64,000 nucleotides of DNA from Magnetococcales bacterium (GTDB taxonomy: Bacteria > Pseudomonadota > Magnetococcia > Magnetococcales > JADFYX01). The translations under genes were made by a program, and so were the position numbers. Of the stretch, positions 34,566 through 44,275 are shown piece after piece. Numbering within the stretch: position 1 is the stretch's first letter; the number at the start of each line of letters is the position of its first letter. The stretch lies in contig PEAM01000021.1 in the NCBI GenBank assembly GCA_002753565.1, forward strand, positions 1-64,000. Direction: 5' to 3'. The notes beneath the pieces were generated by a model. The model saw only the letters and a list, made by a program, of their open reading frames with translations. It did no database searches and was not told the origin of the DNA.

Positions 34566-35809
34566 TGAAAAGTGCCTTGAAAGAGTCGGGTATGACGGCG
34601 CTTATCGCCTTTTTGCTCTTTGGACCCCTTTCGGGATTGGTTCTCTCTGGCTACGGTATCGAAGTCCACGGTTTTCGACCTCTACTGATGGCCGGATTGG
34701 TGTTTGTGGGTCATCTTTGCTTTACGTTGTTTGCCCGCTCCAGCCTGGGTAGAGAGTGGTCTGCCTCGGTTTTTGGTCGTCGTGATGGTGGGGTGACGGT
34801 GGCCCGTGGAGAGAGGGGCCATCGGCTCCTGATAGCCGGGGTTATGCTGTTGGCTTTCTCGCTGCCTCTTTTTTTGAGTAAATATTGGATATCCGTAGCG
34901 ATTCTTGCCCTTATATATGTCCTGCTGGCCTTGGGGTTGAATATTGTTGTCGGTCTGGCTGGCATGTTGGATTTGGGGTTTGTTGCCTTTTATGCGGTTG
35001 GGGCTTACGGCTACGCTCTGGGGTTTGAGTATCTGGGGCTTGGTTTTTGGGCGGCCATTCCGTTCGGAGCCCTGTTGGCGGCTCTGTTTGGCGCTGTTTT
35101 GGGTTTTCCGGTATTGCGGATGCATGGGGACTATCTGGCTATTGTTACCTTGGGCTTTGGGGAGATCATCCGCTTGGTGTTGAATAACTGGGGGTCGTTT
35201 ACCGGTGGCCCCAATGGGGTGCGGGTACCAGCCGCCACCTTTTTTGGTTTGGAGTTCAGCCGTCGGGCCAAACAGGGCGGAGAGCCGTTTCATCAGTTTT
35301 TTAATATCACCTACTCCAGCGCCCATAAGACCATCTTTTTGTACGGCGTCCTTCTTGTGGTGGTCTTATTGATCACCTTTTTTGTGGTCCGCTTGCGGCG
35401 GATGCCGCTGGGCCGGGCTTGGGAGGCCTTGCGAGAGGATGAGATCGCCTGCCGTTCGTTGGGGATCAACCATGTGACAACCAAGCTGTCGGCCTTCTCC
35501 ATGGGGGCGATGGTGGGTGGGGTGGGTGGGGTCTTTTTTGCGGCTTCTCAAGGTTTCGTTAATCCATCATCCTTCACCTTTTTTGAGTCGGCCCTGATTT
35601 TGGCTGTGGTGGTGTTGGGGGGGATGGGGTCGACGGTTGGTGTGATTGTGGCGGCCATCGTCTTAACGGTTTTGCCCGAGATATTGCGAGATCTGGCGTC
35701 GTATCGGGTTTTGGCTTTTGGTCTGGCCATGGTGCTGATGATGATCTGGCGGCCCAGGGGGTTGATTCGACCCCAGCGGCCCTTTTTTCCGATTAAAGGA
35801 TCAAGCTGA
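34562..35809 (+). CDS. livM: Branched-chain amino-acid ABC transporter permease LivM
   Basis: 415 residues, longer than many LivM proteins because of an N-terminal block of about 100 residues with two or three extra membrane helices. The core contains LGLNIVVGLAGMLDLGFVAF, GDYLAIVTLGFGEI and AGGVGGVFF-type motifs. The start is GTG 34562 or ATG 34565; both overlap livH. It overlaps livG by one base. Confidence 0.92.
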   Translation: MMKSALKESGMTALIAFLLFGPLSGLVLSGYGIEVHGFRPLLMAGLVFVGHLCFTLFARSSLGREWSASVFGRRDGGVTVARGERGHRLLIAGVMLLAFSLPLFLSKYWISVAILALIYVLLALGLNIVVGLAGMLDLGFVAFYAVGAYGYALGFEYLGLGFWAAIPFGALLAALFGAVLGFPVLRMHGDYLAIVTLGFGEIIRLVLNNWGSFTGGPNGVRVPAATFFGLEFSRRAKQGGEPFHQFFNITYSSAHKTIFLYGVLLVVVLLITFFVVRLRRMPLGRAWEALREDEIACRSLGINHVTTKLSAFSMGAMVGGVGGVFFAASQGFVNPSSFTFFESALILAVVVLGGMGSTVGVIVAAIVLTVLPEILRDLASYRVLAFGLAMVLMMIWRPRGLIRPQRPFFPIKGSS

Positions 35810-36681
35810 TGTTGCTTTCGGCCCAAGATCTGACCATGCGTTTTGGTGGTGTGCTGGCTTTGAATCAGGTGAGCTTTGAGGTGGAGCAGGGGAGTATTAC
35901 CGCCCTTATCGGCCCCAATGGAGCGGGTAAAACCACTGCTTTCAACTGTATTACCGGCTTTTATCGGGCCAGTAGCGGTCGGTTGATTCTGGATGGTGGC
36001 GAGGAGGGGGCTATCGACCTGCTGGAGATTTTGGGTGAGCGGTTTAAAGCGGAGGATTTTATCCATCCAGCCGCTTTTTTTAAACGGCTCTACTACAAGA
36101 TGTTTGGTGGCGCTCATCGGGTGGCCCGTAGTGGGGTGGCAAGAACCTTTCAGAATGTCAGGCTCTTCAAAGAGATGACCGCCATGGAGAATTTGCTGGT
36201 GGCCCAGCGTCATCGGGTCAACCACAACCTGCTGGCCGGTTTTTTTAAAACAGCCGCTTTTCTCAAGTCTGAAGAGGCAGCGGTAGCGGAGGCGTGTAAG
36301 TGGCTGGAGTTTTTTGAGATTCTTGAGGATGCCAACCGTCTGGCTGGTGAGTTGCCCTACGGCAACCAGCGTCGTCTGGAGATTGCCCGTGCCCTCTGCA
36401 CCGAGCCTCGACTGATCTGTCTGGATGAGCCAGCCGCAGGGCTTAACCCTCAGGAGACAGCCCGGTTGAATGCCCACATTCGCAAGCTCCGAGATCAGTT
36501 TCAGGTTACGGTGTTGTTGATTGAACATGATATGGGGTTGGTGATGGATATCTCTGATCATGTGGTGGTATTAGACCATGGCGAGGTGATTGCGACAGGC
36601 TCCCCGGCAGAGATCCAAGATAACCAGAAAGTGCTGGAGGCCTATTTGGGGGTAGCGGAAGAGGGGGAGATGCGGCTATGA
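35809..36681 (+). CDS. livG: Branched-chain amino-acid ABC transporter ATPase LivG
   Basis: 290 residues with Walker A GPNGAGKTTAFN near residue 40, signature LPYGNQRRLEIARAL near residue 185, and Walker B LICLDEPAAGLNP. Between Walker A and the Q-loop lies an insertion of roughly 30 residues compared with short LivG proteins (EEGAIDLLEILGERFKAEDF region). The start overlaps livM, and the end overlaps livF by four bases. Confidence 0.93.
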   Translation: MLLSAQDLTMRFGGVLALNQVSFEVEQGSITALIGPNGAGKTTAFNCITGFYRASSGRLILDGGEEGAIDLLEILGERFKAEDFIHPAAFFKRLYYKMFGGAHRVARSGVARTFQNVRLFKEMTAMENLLVAQRHRVNHNLLAGFFKTAAFLKSEEAAVAEACKWLEFFEILEDANRLAGELPYGNQRRLEIARALCTEPRLICLDEPAAGLNPQETARLNAHIRKLRDQFQVTVLLIEHDMGLVMDISDHVVVLDHGEVIATGSPAEIQDNQKVLEAYLGVAEEGEMRL

Positions 36682-37403
36682 ACCAGACGGTTTCTCCTCT
36701 TCTTGGTATTGAGTCAATCGATGTGGCCTATGGTCCGGTTCAGGCCTTGAGCCAGGTCTCCTTGACCATCCAACCGGGAGAGATTGTCACCCTGATCGGG
36801 GCCAATGGGGCGGGAAAATCGACCCTGTTACTCTCTCTTTTTGGTAACCCCCGAGTCAGCCAGGGTCGTATTCTTTTCGAAGGCAACGATATTACCCAGC
36901 TTCCCACCCATCATATTGCCCGGATGGGGGTGGCGCTGGTGCCGGAGGGGCGGCGGATTTTCTCTGCCATGACCGTGGAGGAGAATCTGATCATGGGTTT
37001 GGTGCCGGTAGAGGGAGAGGGGGTTGAGGCCTCTCTGGTTAAGATGATGACGCTGTTTCCGATCCTAAAAGAGCGCCGAAACCAGCGAGCCGGAACCCTT
37101 TCGGGGGGGGAGCAGCAGATGTTGGCCATGGGGCGGGCTTTAATGAGTCGTCCTCGTCTGTTACTGTTGGATGAGCCGAGCTTAGGATTGGCCCCCTTGA
37201 TTATTCAGCAAATTTTTGAAATTTTAGAGGAGATATCCCGCTTGGGCACCACCATTTTTTTGGTTGAACAAAATGCCAACAAGGCGCTGCATTTGGCCAA
37301 CCGGGGCTATGTTCTCATGAATGGAAAAATCCATTTGGAGGGGAGTGGGCGAGATCTTTTAAACAACCCACAAGTTCGCCAAGCCTACCTGGGGGGCCAT
37401 TAA
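36678..37403 (+). CDS. livF: Branched-chain amino-acid ABC transporter ATPase LivF
   Basis: 241 residues, the second ATPase of the transporter. Walker A GANGAGKSTLL near residue 40, signature LSGGEQQMLAMGRAL, Walker B LLLLDEPSLGLAP. It forms a heterodimer with LivG. It is the last gene of the liv set, and pgpA follows after three bases, so the transcript probably continues. Confidence 0.94.
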   Translation: MNQTVSPLLGIESIDVAYGPVQALSQVSLTIQPGEIVTLIGANGAGKSTLLLSLFGNPRVSQGRILFEGNDITQLPTHHIARMGVALVPEGRRIFSAMTVEENLIMGLVPVEGEGVEASLVKMMTLFPILKERRNQRAGTLSGGEQQMLAMGRALMSRPRLLLLDEPSLGLAPLIIQQIFEILEEISRLGTTIFLVEQNANKALHLANRGYVLMNGKIHLEGSGRDLLNNPQVRQAYLGGH

Positions 37404-37405
37404 CC

Positions 37406-37870
37406 GTGCAAAACAGCACAGAAAAAATGGCGGTTTTTATTGCGACACTGGGTGGGGTCGGTAAACTACCCAAAGCACCGGGTACCTTGGGTACCCTGGC
37501 TACTCTGCCTCTCTGTTATCTGGTGCTGGAGTGGGGGTTGATCAGCCAACTTCTGGTGCTGTTGTTGGTGACGGTGGTGGGAACGTGGGCGGCGGATGTG
37601 TCGGCCAGGGTGATGGGGAATAAAGATCCCAAACAGGTGGTGGTGGATGAGTCGGCGGGTATTCTTCTCACCCTTCTGGCTGCGCCTCCGGGTTGGCTCT
37701 GGCTGGGTGCTGGCTTTCTGCTTTTCAGGCTGTTCGATATCTGGAAGCCATGGCCGGTTGGTTGGTTGGATCATAACCTGACCGGTGGAGTAGGGATTAT
37801 GGCGGATGATCTGGCTGCCGGTCTTTATGCCTGGTTTTTATTAAATATTGTTTATGGTTTAGTGGGATAA
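37406..37870 (+). CDS. pgpA: Phosphatidylglycerophosphatase A
   Basis: PgpA dephosphorylates phosphatidylglycerol phosphate in phospholipid synthesis. 154 residues with the family signatures APGTLGTLATLPL near the N terminus, VVDESAGILLT in the middle, and WKPWPVGWLDHNLTGGVGIMADD. Several membrane helices. The start is GTG 37406 preceded by GGGGGG; an ATG at 37427 is possible. Four bases separate it from the next gene. Confidence 0.93.
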   Translation: MQNSTEKMAVFIATLGGVGKLPKAPGTLGTLATLPLCYLVLEWGLISQLLVLLLVTVVGTWAADVSARVMGNKDPKQVVVDESAGILLTLLAAPPGWLWLGAGFLLFRLFDIWKPWPVGWLDHNLTGGVGIMADDLAAGLYAWFLLNIVYGLVG

Positions 37871-37873
37871 TCG

Positions 37874-39028
37874 ATGAAATCACTATTGGTCATGCAGCGA
37901 TGGCGAGAGACCGAGTCCCTTGCCCCCTCTTCCGGTCGCCCCCACCTGGATCTGTTGCTCAACTGTTTGGGCTTCTCGGAGATGGGGATTTTGGAGCTGG
38001 AGCCAGGGGCGGCGTTTGATCCTGGTGTGGTGGATGAGGAGGTCGGGTTGATTCTAGTTCAGGGTCAGAGCCACTGCTGCAACATGGACAGCAGCCGTTT
38101 GCGCCGCTCTCTGCTCTCTAATTTAAGCCTCTCCTTGGGGCTGGATGGCGAGGGGTCGGACCGTTTGCGGGTGGTGGGAGCCAAGCCGCTTTATGATGGT
38201 GGCGGCGATCCGGCCGGCTTTGCCATCAAGCGACAGGGGCGGATTATTGCCTATTTTGAAAATGCTATTTGGGAGCTCCACAAGGCGCTGGCAGAGACGG
38301 TCTATGCTCTGCTCTCCGAAGAGCAAAATTTTCGGCGGGTCCGTTTTTATAACTGCTGGCTGGTAGAGAGGGGAGGATCCTCTTTCGAAATATCCGACTA
38401 TATTGAGGAGGAGGAGGTGCTGCAGTGTCAGGTAAAATATCTGCCGGATGGCGATGTGGCTCTGCTGATTCCGGCATTTATGGGGCAGGTGTTTGGTGAT
38501 CGACTCAAGGAGCGATTGGCGGACCGCCTCTATGCGGTGACGCCCGAACCTCTGGAAGAGGGGCTGGGGGATCTTTTACGCAGCAGTCGCTCGACGGTGA
38601 CCACGGCGGAGTCCTGTACCGCTGGGCTGCTCTCAGCCCGGCTGGCTAGTGTGGCGGGAAGCAGTGACTATCTGCTCTCGGGGTTTGTTACCTACGCTCG
38701 GCAGGCCAAGATTGACGGGTTGGGGGTGTCGGAAAAACTGATCGATCAGCATGGTGAGGTGAGCCGAGAGGTTGCCCTGGCCATGGCGCAAGAGGCGCTG
38801 AGTGCTTCAGGGGCTACTCTGTCGGTCTCGGTTACCGGCATTGCCGGTCCTGGTGGGGGGAGTGTGCAAAAACCGGTGGGGACAGTCTATCTGGCGGCGG
38901 TCTCCCAGTGTGGAATCACCCTTGAGCATAAGGGGTTCTACCGTGGTGACCGAGACCGAATCCGCTATCAGGCCAGCCAGACGGCTCTCCATCTGTTGCG
39001 TCGGTTGTTGCTGAAAAAAAGTCCATGA
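37874..39028 (+). CDS. CinA-like nicotinamide-nucleotide amidase with divergent N terminus
   Basis: 384 residues. The C-terminal 160 match the CinA/PncC amidohydrolase domain (TTAESCTAGLLSARLA, the catalytic Ser-Thr region; SVTGIAGPGGG; KPVGTVYLA). It deamidates nicotinamide mononucleotide. The N-terminal 215 residues occupy the place of the CinA pyrophosphatase domain but lack its IGDELL signature and show no family motif that I recognise; only a short linker (VKYLPDGDVALLIP) resembles CinA. It overlaps the downstream gene by four bases. Confidence 0.75.
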   Translation: MKSLLVMQRWRETESLAPSSGRPHLDLLLNCLGFSEMGILELEPGAAFDPGVVDEEVGLILVQGQSHCCNMDSSRLRRSLLSNLSLSLGLDGEGSDRLRVVGAKPLYDGGGDPAGFAIKRQGRIIAYFENAIWELHKALAETVYALLSEEQNFRRVRFYNCWLVERGGSSFEISDYIEEEEVLQCQVKYLPDGDVALLIPAFMGQVFGDRLKERLADRLYAVTPEPLEEGLGDLLRSSRSTVTTAESCTAGLLSARLASVAGSSDYLLSGFVTYARQAKIDGLGVSEKLIDQHGEVSREVALAMAQEALSASGATLSVSVTGIAGPGGGSVQKPVGTVYLAAVSQCGITLEHKGFYRGDRDRIRYQASQTALHLLRRLLLKKSP

Positions 39029-39687
39029 ATCCGTTGCAAAAACTGTTGGCAGGGGCCGACCTGGACCGCTCCACCCTTTTAATGCGGCACGGCGCCCGCC
39101 CAAAAATTCTCGATGCCAGCAAAGCTGAGATGACCCTGCTCACTCCAGAGGGGATTGCGGCCTCTCGGCTGTTGGGAAAAGAGGTTCTCGCGCACCATTC
39201 CCCCCGAGCCCTTTTCCACAGTACCGTTCCCCGCTGTCGGCAGACGCTGCTGGCGATGATGGAAGGGATGGCAGAAAGAGCGGTCTATCCTGAAAATCGG
39301 GGGGGCTTTGCCGATCTTGCCGCCCCCTATCTCCCCAACCCACAAAAGACCTTTGCCTATTCCGAAAAACAGGGGTGGGGCACGTTGGGTTTTATCCGCC
39401 ACTGGTTTGAAGAGGGGCTGCCGGCTGACTATGCCCAAACTCCCAATCAGGCGGCTGAAGGGGTGTTCTCTTTTCTTAAAGTCTGTCGGGATCGGGGGCC
39501 GGGTTTTCAGGTTCATGTCTCCCACGATTGGAATATCATTCTGCTGGCCTGGAACCTTTTGCAGATTTCACCGAGTCATCACCAGTGGCCACAGTTTTTA
39601 GAGGGGATACTGATCACCTTTGTTGGGGAGAGGGTGGTGGTTCGGTTTCGGGATGTGGAAAAGAGCGTTGATCCATGGCCAGAATAA
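39025..39687 (+). CDS. Histidine phosphatase family protein
   Basis: 220 residues of the phosphoglycerate mutase/acid phosphatase clan: LLMRHGARP carries the RHG catalytic motif near residue 20, and HVSHDWNI near residue 165 the second active-site His. Substrate unknown. It overlaps the CinA-like gene by four bases and the following glycosyltransferase-like gene by 13 bases, which suggests translational coupling. Confidence 0.8.
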   Translation: MNPLQKLLAGADLDRSTLLMRHGARPKILDASKAEMTLLTPEGIAASRLLGKEVLAHHSPRALFHSTVPRCRQTLLAMMEGMAERAVYPENRGGFADLAAPYLPNPQKTFAYSEKQGWGTLGFIRHWFEEGLPADYAQTPNQAAEGVFSFLKVCRDRGPGFQVHVSHDWNIILLAWNLLQISPSHHQWPQFLEGILITFVGERVVVRFRDVEKSVDPWPE

Positions 39688-41000
39688 AACGGCTCTTGCT
39701 GGTGGGAGGGCGGCAGTTGCGAGAAAATTTCCATCGGGATCTGGTCATTAAAGAGGCCTTGGAGGCCCGTGGTGTGGAGACCCGCTATGGGGTTGCCAGC
39801 CGTCAACTGAATAAAAATGGCTATGATGAATCGGCCCGTGCCCTGCTAAGACAGCCTCAAGAGACGATCTGGTTGGAGAGCCCGGCCGACTTTAAGCGCT
39901 GTATGCGTGGCTTTGATGCGGTGGTTTTTGGTGCCTGGAAAAGTTATCTGCCTCTGGTGCAGATGGCTCGTGCCGAGGGGAGGATGACCTTCAACTACAA
40001 CGATAATGGCGGTGGTGACCACTGGCCCATGGATGTGGACCACGCCTTGATGCGCAGTGCATGGCAAAAACGGCTTCTGCTCCATCTCCAAGAGAAGCTC
40101 AATCTGCGGGGGGCCCTCCCTCCTGAACGGATGCATGTGACCGGCTCCATTGTTCATGAGTTTCCCCAGGGTACCAAGGGGACGGTCTTTGCTGATCGGG
40201 ACCGTTTTTGCGCTGCTTACGGTATGGACCCCGAAAAACCCATCGCCTGCCTGTTTCCCAAAGGGATTGCGGTCTTCAAACAAAAAGTTCGGCTCTGGTT
40301 TCCCCACTGGAGTGAAAGCCAGCAGACGGGCTATGACCGTTGGGTGCTGGATAAATATGCTGAAATTTGTCGAAAGATGTCTCAAGGGGAGTGTAACACC
40401 CTCATCAAGATGCACCCCACCTCATACAGCTCCTACATGTGTAACCGGGATGAGGAGTCGGCCTATTGGCAGCAGTTTCCCTGGTTGAAGGTGCTGGCGC
40501 CGGAACACACCTACGATCTTTTTCACTATGCCGATATCGGCATCGCCATCACCTCCCATGCTGCCATCGATATGGGCTATTTTGGCAAGCCGGTTATCTA
40601 TGTCGACTCCGACCAGCTCACTCCACCGCCGTTACCCTCCTTCCAGACGCTCCACCTCTCCCATATTCCTTTGGGTCCATCCAGCCATTGGCACAGTCGG
40701 CCTCGGGAGGATAATCTCTGGTTTCCCTCCTGGCTGGGCCACTTTGCTCGGGCTAAGGATCTGCCCGATCTACTTAAAGATCCACAAACCTACCGGGTCT
40801 CCCCGGCAGATCATCAGCGGTTTGTCTCTGAATTTTGGTATAAAAAGGATGGTCGTTCAGGGGATCGCATGGCTGAGTTTATCCTGCGAAGGGGGGAGGA
40901 GCGGCTGTCGAGCCTCAGCCATCAGCTCTCTCTGCCACGCCTGCGAGGTGTTAGCCAAGATCTGCTGCACCGCTTAGCTTCGTCATCGGATGGCCGCTAG
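39675..41000 (+). CDS. Glycosyltransferase-like (GT-B/glycerophosphotransferase-like) protein
   Basis: 441 residues. The arrangement suggests a GT-B two-domain fold: an N-terminal Rossmann-like half, a linker near 200, and a C-terminal half with TLIKMHPTSYSSY, EHTYDLFHYADIGIAITSHA and IDMGYFGKPVIYVD, which resemble sequences of capsule or teichoic acid glycosyl/glycerophosphotransferases. No catalytic residue can be proven by eye. Its position next to the polysaccharide module supports a surface-glycan role. The 3' end overlaps the convergent glycosyltransferase gene by four bases. Confidence 0.55.
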   Translation: MARIKRLLLVGGRQLRENFHRDLVIKEALEARGVETRYGVASRQLNKNGYDESARALLRQPQETIWLESPADFKRCMRGFDAVVFGAWKSYLPLVQMARAEGRMTFNYNDNGGGDHWPMDVDHALMRSAWQKRLLLHLQEKLNLRGALPPERMHVTGSIVHEFPQGTKGTVFADRDRFCAAYGMDPEKPIACLFPKGIAVFKQKVRLWFPHWSESQQTGYDRWVLDKYAEICRKMSQGECNTLIKMHPTSYSSYMCNRDEESAYWQQFPWLKVLAPEHTYDLFHYADIGIAITSHAAIDMGYFGKPVIYVDSDQLTPPPLPSFQTLHLSHIPLGPSSHWHSRPREDNLWFPSWLGHFARAKDLPDLLKDPQTYRVSPADHQRFVSEFWYKKDGRSGDRMAEFILRRGEERLSSLSHQLSLPRLRGVSQDLLHRLASSSDGR

Positions 41001-42034
41001 CTCTCTTTTCCCCAGCGTGTTTTAACAAACCAGACCGGCCTGCGCCACCACTGCCGACGAGCCAGGATCTCCTGCCGTTGAGCGATGAGGGTGTTGAAGA
41101 GGGTCAGGTAGTTTTGGCACATACGGTCGTGGGTGAAGGGGTAGTGGTCCATCTGGGCGGCCCAGTGGGGATACTCTGCCACCATCTGCTCCAGGGCCTG
41201 GGTAAAGGTTTCGGGTTGGAAGGGGAGGCCAAAGCCGTGGCAATATTCCGGCATGGCACCGCTGACAATGTAGAGGAGAGGGAGGCCGGACAAGGCCCCC
41301 TCGATATGGTGCATGCCTGCCGCCTCGTTTCGGGCCGCCGTCAGGTAGATGTCGTGGCGGCAAAGCTCTTGGGCCAGCTCCTCTCCAGAGAGGGGGGGGA
41401 TGGTGCGGGCCGATTGAAATTGAAACCCCTCCGGCAGGCGGCCGATATAGGTGAACGAGATACGGTCTCGCCAGGTGGGGTGTACCAGCATCTCGTCGAG
41501 TTGCCGATAGATATCAAAGCCTTTTTTGGGGTCATTGCTCCAGTGGTGGGTAACGAGACTCAGCGGGGTTGGTGGTGGGGCAGGGGCCTTTTTTTGCCAG
41601 AGGCTCTCATCCCCTCCATTGAGAATAACGGTGGATTCGGTCTCTGGGCGGTCATAGCCAGATTGTTGATACCCCTCCTTGACCCAACGGCTGATAAAAA
41701 CTGTGTGGTCGGCCACCCGGTTGGCTTGAATCCGAAGTCGATTGAATTTTTTTTGCGGATCGTTTCGGGCTTCGCTGGAGTTGTTGATACGATGGACAAC
41801 CAGGGCCTTGGGGTTTTTTCTGTGGAGATAGCGTAAGATGGCCTGGGGTCCATAGGCAGAGATTTTAAGGCGTACCTGGGGTTCGGCCAGCAGAATGATA
41901 TCCAGATCATCGGATTTAAGATCGTGAGAGACCTCAACACCTTGTTTGGTCAGCCACTGGGTGAGAGCCTTGCCAAACATGTTGCCGCCTCCCCAGGCTC
42001 CGGATTGCAGGTTCATGCCGATGCTGACTTTCAA
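40997..42034 (-). CDS. Family 1/4-like glycosyltransferase
   Basis: 345 residues, a GT-B transferase: VVHRINNSSEARN, VIFISRWVKEGY-like HTVFISRWVKEGY, VILNGGDESLW, and a C-terminal AGMHHIEGALSGLPLLYIVSGAMPEY segment with the donor-binding Glu. I start at TTG 42034 because AGGAG lies nine bases upstream. The longer frame to 42226 would run into the SGNH gene and has no good site. It probably builds the glycan exported by Wzm/Wzt. Confidence 0.75.
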   Translation of the reverse strand: MKVSIGMNLQSGAWGGGNMFGKALTQWLTKQGVEVSHDLKSDDLDIILLAEPQVRLKISAYGPQAILRYLHRKNPKALVVHRINNSSEARNDPQKKFNRLRIQANRVADHTVFISRWVKEGYQQSGYDRPETESTVILNGGDESLWQKKAPAPPPTPLSLVTHHWSNDPKKGFDIYRQLDEMLVHPTWRDRISFTYIGRLPEGFQFQSARTIPPLSGEELAQELCRHDIYLTAARNEAAGMHHIEGALSGLPLLYIVSGAMPEYCHGFGLPFQPETFTQALEQMVAEYPHWAAQMDHYPFTHDRMCQNYLTLFNTLIAQRQEILARRQWWRRPVWFVKTRWGKES

Positions 42035-42081
42035 CGGTTGTGACTCCTTTGTTTGGGATTGGCCATGGACTCTCTCCCCCC

Positions 42082-43164
42082 TCAGCCGACCTGATCGAGA
42101 ATAAAGGCCGCCAGGGTTTTTTGGCCATAATCGGTCAGGTGGTATCGGTCGATGAAGATCCAGTCGGTTTTTTGTACCCAGTCGAAGCTGTTGGCATCGA
42201 AAAAACGGATGCCTCGGGTCCGGCATAGCTCAGCCATACGGCTGCGGTAGATATCCTCCATGCCCTTCATCTCTTGGGAGACCTCCTGCCAGGCGACGCC
42301 ACGAATTTTGTCCATGGCGGCAAAAATCTGTTTTTCTTCGGGGGAGAACTGTTTGTTGGTCCATTCGGGTATGGGTTGCAGTATATAGATCACCTCCCGG
42401 CCAGTTCCCTTGAACTGATGGGCCCAACGGTCCAGATCTCGATCCAGGGTGGCGAGAGAGCGTTCTAGAAAGCCGCTGTGTTTAAAATAGGAGGCGTTGC
42501 TATGATCGGCTGGAAAAAAATGGCTCTGTACCTCCGCAGAGAAAAAGTTCCGCCTTTGGGGGGTCGATTCAGGGGAGTAACGGGGGCGGCGCAGGAGGCG
42601 GCGCAGGAGCTGTTTGAGGCGACTCTCGGCGGGAGGAGGTTGGGGGGTGTAGTGGCTCTGTAAAGCCCGCTGGTAGAGCTCTTGGCGGATAAACGGCGGA
42701 CGAAGCTGCTGCTGGGGTTGGAACCAGCGGGGGGCATAGTCAAAATTGTTGATGCCAGAAAAAATCACCACCTGCGCCACATCGGTTGGCGCATAGAGCA
42801 TATAGGCGAGCAGTTCCTGGGTTGATTGATAGCGACGACCGGAAATATTAAACCAGGTCAGCCGGGACGATCGGTTGAGCTGGGAGGGGATGGTGGTACC
42901 ATCGGATGTGGCCCCCACCCCAAAGGCGGTACTGTTGCCCACCAGAACCCCTCGTCTGCCTTGGAAGGTAGGGGAGCGGAAACGGTCCAGGGTGAGAGGT
43001 TGCCCATCTTTCAGAGTTGTACGCAGGCCGTATTGATCGGTAGAAAAGGCCGGGGAGTAGTGGTTGGGGAGGGTCGCCTCCATGAGAAAGGGGGTGTAGG
43101 TGGCGCCTACCGCCAGGTAATCTCTCATCTGGGGAGCGAGTCTGTAAAAGGCCTCGTGGCTCAT
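42082..43164 (-). CDS. SGNH/GDSL-type hydrolase-like protein
   Basis: 360 residues. The catalytic Ser block is LVGNSTAFGVGA, in the position of the GDSL motif near residue 96. VIFSGINNFDYAPRW supplies the Gly/Asn block, and the C-terminal FIDRYHLTDYG supplies the Asp-x-x-His block, so all four SGNH blocks have candidates. Such proteins often deacetylate or acylate cell-surface glycans. No signal peptide is obvious. It reads divergently from wzm and upstream of the glycosyltransferase. Confidence 0.7.
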   Translation of the reverse strand: MSHEAFYRLAPQMRDYLAVGATYTPFLMEATLPNHYSPAFSTDQYGLRTTLKDGQPLTLDRFRSPTFQGRRGVLVGNSTAFGVGATSDGTTIPSQLNRSSRLTWFNISGRRYQSTQELLAYMLYAPTDVAQVVIFSGINNFDYAPRWFQPQQQLRPPFIRQELYQRALQSHYTPQPPPAESRLKQLLRRLLRRPRYSPESTPQRRNFFSAEVQSHFFPADHSNASYFKHSGFLERSLATLDRDLDRWAHQFKGTGREVIYILQPIPEWTNKQFSPEEKQIFAAMDKIRGVAWQEVSQEMKGMEDIYRSRMAELCRTRGIRFFDANSFDWVQKTDWIFIDRYHLTDYGQKTLAAFILDQVG

Positions 43165-43408
43165 GGAGAATATCGAAACAAAAAAGAGTGAATGGGGTGG
43201 GGCAACTTTCTACCTGTCAGTATGACCCTCACACCCCGGTCAAGGCAAGTTACTGATTCTTGCCAATCCTCTTTAAGTGGGCCTGGAAAGGCGGTCTGGC
43301 GGGGGTTTGAACCGGGGCCAGGTCTTGACAAAGATTGATGAGAGACGATATCTTCGACCTCTTAATGAATGTTATCTTTTCTATCTCTGAGTTAAAGGGA
43401 GTCAACGC

Positions 43409-44275
43409 TTGTCTTCACCTTCAGACCCTTCCCTGAAAGTGACCCACTACTCTTCCGAGGCCAAACTGCGTCACCCCGTGGCACTTCTTAAGGGGATCGC
43501 CGAGGGGATGATGGAGTCCCGTGAGCTTGCCTGGCAGCTTTTTCTTCGTGATATTCGTCAACGGTACCGGCAGTCGGTTTTGGGGATTCTCTGGGTCATC
43601 ATTCCCCCCCTTGTGACCACCCTGATTTTTATCTTTCTCAATGAGCGTAAAATTCTCAATATTGCCGAGACCGATATACCCTATCCCATCTATGTCATGA
43701 TCGGTACCCTGCTCTGGCAGCTCTTTTCGGAGAGTGTTTCGACCCCCCTCAAGCAGTTTGAGTCGTGCACCCCCATCATGATCAAAATCAACATGCCTCG
43801 GGAGGCTCCCATACTCTCCAGCCTGCTGCAGATGCTGTTTTTGTTGATGATACAATCTCTGATGGCCTTGGCGGCCATTCTCTATTTCGATATCACCTTC
43901 ACCTGGGCCGCTCTGTTGGCTTTTCCTCTGGCTTTGATGATGATTTTGATGGGGACGGTAGCCGGGGTGTTGTTAATCCCTCTGGGGGCGCTGTACAAAG
44001 ATGTGGGGGAGAGTGTGGGCATTCTTTTAAGGTTTCTTTTTTTCCTCACCCCCATTGTCTACCCACCACCGGAGAGCTGGCCTTACTCTCTGCTGGTTCA
44101 GTGGAACCCGGTTACCCCTCTGTTGATGGGGGCCAGAGATCTGATCACCAAAGGGGTGGTGGTCGATATTGTCCCTGTTCTGGTTGTCAGCGGTGGTGTG
44201 GTGGTGGTTGGTTTGCTGTCGTTGGTTTTTTTTCGGGTTGCCGTACCCATTGTCCTCGAACGGTTGGGGTCTTGA
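43409..44275 (+). CDS. wzm: Polysaccharide ABC exporter permease (Wzm-like)
   Basis: 288 residues with six membrane segments and the family's conserved N-terminal IRQRYRQSVLGILWVIIPPL and PPESW near residue 216. It starts at TTG 43409 after AAAGGGAG. It is the membrane half of an ABC-2 exporter for O-antigen or capsule polysaccharide. The wzt gene begins on the next base after its stop codon. Confidence 0.88.
   Translation: MSSPSDPSLKVTHYSSEAKLRHPVALLKGIAEGMMESRELAWQLFLRDIRQRYRQSVLGILWVIIPPLVTTLIFIFLNERKILNIAETDIPYPIYVMIGTLLWQLFSESVSTPLKQFESCTPIMIKINMPREAPILSSLLQMLFLLMIQSLMALAAILYFDITFTWAALLAFPLALMMILMGTVAGVLLIPLGALYKDVGESVGILLRFLFFLTPIVYPPPESWPYSLLVQWNPVTPLLMGARDLITKGVVVDIVPVLVVSGGVVVVGLLSLVFFRVAVPIVLERLGS

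Noticed and set aside
35548-36561. A 337-codon minus-strand frame across livM and livG
   Set aside because: It overlaps two well-supported transporter genes and has no recognisable domain.
42035-42226. Longer N terminus of the glycosyltransferase at 40997-42034
   Set aside because: It would overlap the SGNH gene and encode a Pro/Arg-rich non-conserved stretch. The TTG with AGGAG at nine bases is better.
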